Source of the DNA: an uncultured Lachnospiraceae bacterium
GTDB taxonomy: Bacteria > Bacillota > Clostridia > Lachnospirales > Lachnospiraceae
Assembly: GCA_910577165.1 (NCBI GenBank)
Contig: CAJTLX010000038.1
Coordinates: 1-33,611 of the forward strand
Length of the DNA: 33,611 nucleotides
Direction: 5' to 3'
The translations under genes and the position numbers were made by a program. This document shows positions 30,421 through 33,611 of this stretch, piece by piece. The notes beneath the pieces are model-generated. The model saw nothing but the letters and a program-made list of their open reading frames with translations. It searched no databases and had not been told where the DNA came from. Position 1 is the stretch's first letter. Each line of letters begins with the position of its first letter.

Positions 30421-31464
30421 GTGAAGGGAGAAAAAAAAGAATACCAGAATAAAAAGCGGCTGTATCTGCTTGGGCTGTGCGGTGTGCTGGCGATTTCCGG
30501 CACGGTGTATGCGGTAACAAGAAAAAGTGAACCGCAGAAGGAGCAAAAGGAACTGGTGGATTTAAACGATGAAGGGCAGGGAGTACCGGATGAAATACGG
30601 GATATCGCACAAAATGATATTGCAACGCCCGTTCCTGATCAGCCAGATAAGTTCGCAGATGGAGGGGAAGAAGGGCATACAGATCAGATAGCAGCGGGTC
30701 CAACGCCATCCCAGCCAACCAAGCAGCAGCTGACAGCGGACGGCACAAAAGAGTTAAACAAGCCGGGTCAACAAGACCATACCAAACCGACAACAGCTCC
30801 AGTTCCGACGACGCAGACGGCGTTAAATAAGCCGGAACAACCGGATGAAAAGGTAGCAAAATCGGATCAGGGGGAAAACACCGAAACGAAAGTTGGCAAA
30901 TCTGATAATGCAGAGAAAACCGAAATAAAGGTTGGCAAGACAGATACAAAATCTGAAGGTATTAAAGAAGGTTCCTCAACGGAGGATGGGGCGCAGTCAG
31001 AAGAGAGCGCGCAGGTCAACAATCCAACGGCGCAGGAACTGAAATTTTCCGAGGAGGACGGTCTTAGCTGGCCACTATCCGGCAATGTGATAAAAAACTA
31101 CAGCACGGACAAATTAATCTATTTTGAAACGCTGGGACAGTTTAAAACCAACCCAGGAATTTTTATTGCGGGGGAAAAGGGGAATCCAATTGTCGCCGCA
31201 GCAAATGGAATTGTCAAAGAAGTCAAAAAAGAAGATAAGACCGGACAGACATTGATACTGGATATTGGGGGCGGATACACGCTGACCTACGGACAACTTG
31301 AAGAAATTACAGTAAAGCCGGGAGATTACGTAAAGAATGGTCAGGAGATGGCAAAACTGGCCAAGGTAACGAAATATTATCGGATGGAGGGCGAGCATCT
31401 CTATTTTCAAGTGCAAAAGGACGGAGAAAATATAAACCCGCTGACGCTGATCCGCTCCGAGTAA
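30421..31464 (+). CDS. SpoIIQ-like M23-fold protein with degenerate zinc site
   Basis: GTG 30421 is the start: 347 residues, with GAGGAAAGG about 17 nt upstream, a weak spacing. A short cytoplasmic basic tail and one transmembrane helix (about 12-33) precede a long Gln/Lys/Thr/Pro-rich linker (about 35-205) and a LytM/M23 domain (about 215-347). The domain opens LSWPLSGNVIKNYSTDKLIY, the NYSTDKLIYFETL block being characteristic of SpoIIQ. The zinc ligands of active M23 peptidases are largely lost: the H-P-G-[VI]-D position reads N244-PGI-F248, and HxH reads H326-L-Y328. It is therefore a structural or binding protein rather than a peptidase. SpoIIQ bridges the forespore to the mother cell during engulfment. 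The sigma-F-like promoter supports this identity. Confidence 0.75.
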   Translation: MKGEKKEYQNKKRLYLLGLCGVLAISGTVYAVTRKSEPQKEQKELVDLNDEGQGVPDEIRDIAQNDIATPVPDQPDKFADGGEEGHTDQIAAGPTPSQPTKQQLTADGTKELNKPGQQDHTKPTTAPVPTTQTALNKPEQPDEKVAKSDQGENTETKVGKSDNAEKTEIKVGKTDTKSEGIKEGSSTEDGAQSEESAQVNNPTAQELKFSEEDGLSWPLSGNVIKNYSTDKLIYFETLGQFKTNPGIFIAGEKGNPIVAAANGIVKEVKKEDKTGQTLILDIGGGYTLTYGQLEEITVKPGDYVKNGQEMAKLAKVTKYYRMEGEHLYFQVQKDGENINPLTLIRSE

Positions 31465-31489
31465 AAAATAATAATTTAATCTTTCTAAA

Positions 31490-31526
31490 AAAACAGGCAT
31501 TCCTATTCACATTGGATGCCTGTTTT
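31490..31526. terminator. Bidirectional terminator after the SpoIIQ-like gene
   Basis: AAAACAGGCAT (31490-31500) pairs perfectly with ATGCCTGTTTT (31516-31526) across a 15-nt loop; A-rich and T-rich ends allow use in either direction. Confidence 0.75.
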
Positions 31527-31532
31527 GCATAT

Positions 31533-31735
31533 ACTAGGAAAGCGGGAAATCCCGCCATGCCGGGTAACGTCTGCTACATACCTGAAACGTCTTAAAGACG
31601 GGAAAAGGAAGATAAACAGACGGGATATTTTACGAAGAATTATGCGGTTTGCCGCCCAGATAAGGTACAGGATCGCCCGGCTGTATAATATAAAGCGGAG
31701 TGTCTTAATAAGGCACTCCGCGGATATGGTTTTTT
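31533..31735 (+). other. Hairpin-rich intergenic segment, possible small RNA or basic peptide gene
   Basis: Between two terminators lies a segment with nested pairing: GCGGGA/TCCCGC near 31542-31555, a long-range GCCGGG/CCCGGC (about 31559 and 31677), CGTCTG/CAGACG inside it, and GCGGTTTGCCGC. The closing terminator is at 31695-31721. A possible promoter, TTCACA-N18-TATACT, overlaps the upstream terminator. An RNA of about 190 nt is conceivable. The plus frame is also open here and reads as a basic peptide (KDGKRKINRRDILRRIMRFA), but it lacks a ribosome binding site. Both readings are weak. Confidence 0.3.
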
Positions 31736-31736
31736 G
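31695..31736 (+). terminator. Terminator facing the hlyIII gene
   Basis: GCGGAGTGTCTT (31695-31706) pairs with AAGGCACTCCGC (31710-31721), one G-T pair and a 3-nt loop. A run of six T follows at 31731-31736 after a short gap. It can also act for the minus-strand gene that ends at 31743. Confidence 0.65.
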
Positions 31737-31742
31737 ATTCTG

Positions 31743-32411
31743 TTACATTGCTGAAACGTAGACAAGCATCATAATATAGTGGCAGAGACTTCCGCCAATA
31801 CAGAAAAGATGAAATAGTTCATGGTTTCCAAAACCCTTGCTCATCCGGTTAAAAAGAGGAAGTTTTAAAGCGTAAATCACACCACCCACAGTATAGATAA
31901 TTCCTCCTGCAAGCAGCCATGCGAACGCCCCGCCGGAGAGGGCTGCCACGATATCCCCCATGGCAAACACGCAGAGCCACCCCATAATAATGTAAATCAT
32001 TGCAGAAAACCATTTCGGACAGGCGATAAAGAATATTGCCTGAAAAATACCGATCAATGCCAATGCCCAGATCACAGCAAAAAGAATGGTTCCCTTTGGG
32101 GAATCTAGGACAACGAGACAGACTGGAGAGTATGTTCCCGCAATCAGGATGTAGATCATACTGTGGTCAATTTTTCGCAGGCGTGTATTTACCGTTTCGG
32201 AAATATCCAAGGCATGGTAGATGCCGCTCGCCGTGTAAAGTCCGATCAGTCCAAACAGAAACAATAACATGGAAAAGCCATTCTGCGCGCCGGAGAGTAC
32301 GAATGCACGCACAATCAGCGGAAGTCCCGCCGCCAGACAGACCCCTGCAAAGATCAGATGGCTTAGGCTGCTAAAAGGATCTTTAAAATGAAAGTGGTGA
32401 GTTTTTGTCAT
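31743..32411 (-). CDS. Hemolysin III / PAQR-family membrane protein
   Basis: This 222-residue protein starts at 32411 on the minus strand behind AAAGGAG. It has seven predicted helices. The family landmarks are DPFSSLSHLIFAG near the N-terminus, YTASGIYHALDISETVNTRLRKIDHSMIYILIAGTYSPV in the middle (His and Asp of the metal site) and NHELFHLFCIGGSLCHYIMM at the end. The conserved S-x3-H, H-x3-D and H-x3-H features of the PAQR metal site are all visible. Bacterial members are called hemolysin III or YqfA; their natural role is uncertain, with membrane lipid homeostasis proposed. Confidence 0.92.
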   Translation of the reverse strand: MTKTHHFHFKDPFSSLSHLIFAGVCLAAGLPLIVRAFVLSGAQNGFSMLLFLFGLIGLYTASGIYHALDISETVNTRLRKIDHSMIYILIAGTYSPVCLVVLDSPKGTILFAVIWALALIGIFQAIFFIACPKWFSAMIYIIMGWLCVFAMGDIVAALSGGAFAWLLAGGIIYTVGGVIYALKLPLFNRMSKGFGNHELFHLFCIGGSLCHYIMMLVYVSAM

Positions 32412-32457
32412 AGTGAAAATCTCCTTTCTTTATGCGACTTTTTTATCGCGCAAAATA

Positions 32458-32472
32458 ATAATACAGTATTAT
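32458..32472. promoter_or_regulatory. 15-bp palindrome in the hlyIII leader
   Basis: ATAATAC-A-GTATTAT is a perfect 7+1+7 palindrome about 47 bp upstream of the hlyIII start codon, inside its predicted leader. A dimeric regulator site is possible. Confidence 0.4.
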
Positions 32473-32542
32473 CTATGATTTCTATAGTATATACAATCAA
32501 GTTTCATAAAATTCGTGTCGGGGAAAAATAAAACTCATGATG

Positions 32543-32589
32543 TAGTTTTTAAAACTATATTATGTATAAGAGAATACTATCATAGTTTT
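32543..32589. repeat. Three TAGTTTT / AAAACTA words around the hlyIII promoter
   Basis: TAGTTTT-T-AAAACTA (32543-32557) is a perfect palindrome, and a third word TAGTTTT sits at 32583-32589 within the spacer of the minus-strand promoter. The arrangement suggests an operator and auxiliary site. Confidence 0.4.
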
Positions 32590-32602
32590 AGAAAAAATGC
32601 AA
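32574..32602 (-). promoter_or_regulatory. Promoter reading toward hlyIII
   Basis: On the minus strand TTGCAT (32602-32597), a 17-nt spacer and TAGTAT (32579-32574). The leader would be about 155 nt and includes the 15-bp palindrome. Confidence 0.5.
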
Positions 32603-32718
32603 GAGGGAAAAGAAAAAAATTTGATTAGAATTTAGTTATTTTTCGGTATTTTTAGCAAAAGCATAAAATTAACCGGGAAGGCAGCAGTTGTCAAAGAACC
32701 CGAAGGGAAAATAAACTC

Positions 32719-32747
32719 TTGAAATAATATAGCAAGTATGGTATAGT
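32719..32747 (+). promoter_or_regulatory. Promoter of the terminal regulator gene
   Basis: TTGAAA (32719-32724), a 17-nt spacer and TATAGT (32742-32747), followed by AAAGGAGG at 32791-32798. Confidence 0.7.
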
Positions 32748-32806
32748 TTGTAAAAAGAGATAATTTTTGGCTAGATATATATAATTTACAAAAGGAGGAA
32801 TTGATT

Positions 32807-33611
32807 TTGGGAGTAAAGAGATCAGATAAGGATAAAAATTTGGCAAAAAAGAGTTTGGGAAGTTATTTACATATGAATCGCGATTGGTGGAGGATCTCGC
32901 AGAAGAAACTTGCGAGAGGTCTATGTTACAGCGGTATGATCGATGAGATTGAAAAGGGAGAAAAAGGGGTAAAATGGCTGCTTGCAGAGCGGATTTTGCG
33001 CCGTATCCAAGTGGAGAGCGGGTGGTATGAATGTTATTTAAATCTCAGGGATTATACGGAGTGGAAATCTCAGGAGGAGATTATTACAGCTCTTGAACAG
33101 AATGATGCCGAACGGATGGCAATACTGTTAAAGGAATATGCAAAAAATGATAAGCTGGAAGAAAGTGCGTGGGAAGAGGGGAGAAAAGAGAGTGTGTCCA
33201 AGCGGCTGCAATGGCAGTTTTACCTTACAATGTATGGAATATGCCGTAAGCTGCAAAATGCACCTAGAGAAGAACTGCTCGAAATTTTCTCTAAAGCACT
33301 GCAGTTGACCATACCAGGATACGAGGAAGAGTTCTTGTGCGATCTGGTACTCTGTGCGGAAGAGATCAATTTGATGCTGGAATATGCGCAGTGTCTGCCA
33401 GAGGTCGAGGGAATAAGGCTCTGCCTGCAGATCAAAAGATATCTTGAGGATACCCGGATGGAGGATATTACCAGAGTATTAAATTACCCAAAAACAATAT
33501 TGATTTTGGGTCGAATGTTGCTGCAACAGGAAAGAAATGAAGAATGGAAATATAATGAAATTCTAAAGGTAACCGAGCCTGCATTTGAACTGATGAGAAA
33601 AACTAAAAGAA
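32807..33611 (+). CDS. XRE-type helix-turn-helix regulator with helical repeat domain, 3' end outside window
   Basis: The frame is open from TTG 32807 to the window edge (268 codons). TTG 32807 is 8 nt after GGAGG, whereas TTG 32801 is too close; no ATG is suitably placed. The N-terminal domain (about 15-70) reads LGSYLHMNRDWWRISQKKLA, then GLCYSGMIDEIEKGEKG, an XRE-like helix-turn-helix with an E-x-G-like end. The remainder is all helical, with Leu/Glu-rich repeats spaced like the TPR-type sensor domains of Rgg/PlcR-like regulators common in Lachnospiraceae. Such proteins usually respond to peptides or cell state. Its promoter is back to back with that of hlyIII, so it may control that gene. 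Confidence 0.75.
   Translation, partial: MGVKRSDKDKNLAKKSLGSYLHMNRDWWRISQKKLARGLCYSGMIDEIEKGEKGVKWLLAERILRRIQVESGWYECYLNLRDYTEWKSQEEIITALEQNDAERMAILLKEYAKNDKLEESAWEEGRKESVSKRLQWQFYLTMYGICRKLQNAPREELLEIFSKALQLTIPGYEEEFLCDLVLCAEEINLMLEYAQCLPEVEGIRLCLQIKRYLEDTRMEDITRVLNYPKTILILGRMLLQQERNEEWKYNEILKVTEPAFELMRKTKR

Noticed and set aside
30299..30949. 216-codon minus-strand ORF over the SpoIIQ-like gene
   Set aside because: Pro/Leu-rich shadow of a Gln/Lys/Thr-rich linker, without a start signal.

Overview
The window looks like a chromosome segment from an anaerobic, spore-forming Clostridia, most likely Lachnospiraceae. The grounds are a CotJC-type spore coat gene remnant, a SpoIIQ-like protein behind a sigma-F-like promoter, an [FeFe]-hydrogenase-like sensor, a GH5 cellulase lipoprotein, a CdaA/CdaR pair, type 2 LeuA and many small Firmicutes-style promoters (TTGaca-N17-TAtaaT). 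No taxonomic marker gene is present, so the family assignment is inference.

Region 1 (1-6245) is an AT-rich accessory block that reads like the right edge of a prophage or other integrated element. It holds the C-terminal part of a phage-type NlpC/P60 endolysin with a peptidoglycan-binding domain, then a type I toxin-antitoxin locus (32-residue hydrophobic toxin on the minus strand facing a convergent antisense RNA). Next come a small broken gene and a translationally coupled pair of large, unrecognised membrane/coiled-coil proteins (1860-5374). A decayed IS256-family transposase and an AP2-like fragment follow. The block ends abruptly inside a spore coat gene: cotJC lacks its N-terminal ~30 codons and resumes exactly at 6245.

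Region 2 (6764-13090) is core genome. It has a strong terminator, then a promoter and leader for two membrane proteins, cdaA (diadenylate cyclase), cdaR and leuA, all tightly spaced. A palindromic intergenic element follows leuA.

Region 3 (13092-17040) is a four-gene cell-surface polymer operon: a TagG/Wzm-like permease, a TagH/Wzt-like ATPase, a GT-B glycosyltransferase and a CDP-glycerol glycerophosphotransferase family enzyme.

Region 4 (17110-22310) is a complete oligopeptide ABC importer: lipoprotein, two permeases, and one polypeptide carrying both ATPases. It has a clear promoter and a clear terminator.

Region 5 (22488-28227) has an iron-hydrogenase-like chemoreceptor fusion and a heterodimeric ABC exporter.

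Region 6 (28228-33611) starts with a tandem array of about 100-123-nt units that fold into conserved stems with covarying base pairs, placed immediately upstream of a secreted GH5 cellulase. I rate this array as the best candidate for something undescribed. It is followed by a decayed Uma2-type gene, a SpoIIQ-like protein with lost zinc ligands, a hairpin-rich interval, a hemolysin III family membrane protein on the minus strand, and a helix-turn-helix regulator that runs off the end of the window.
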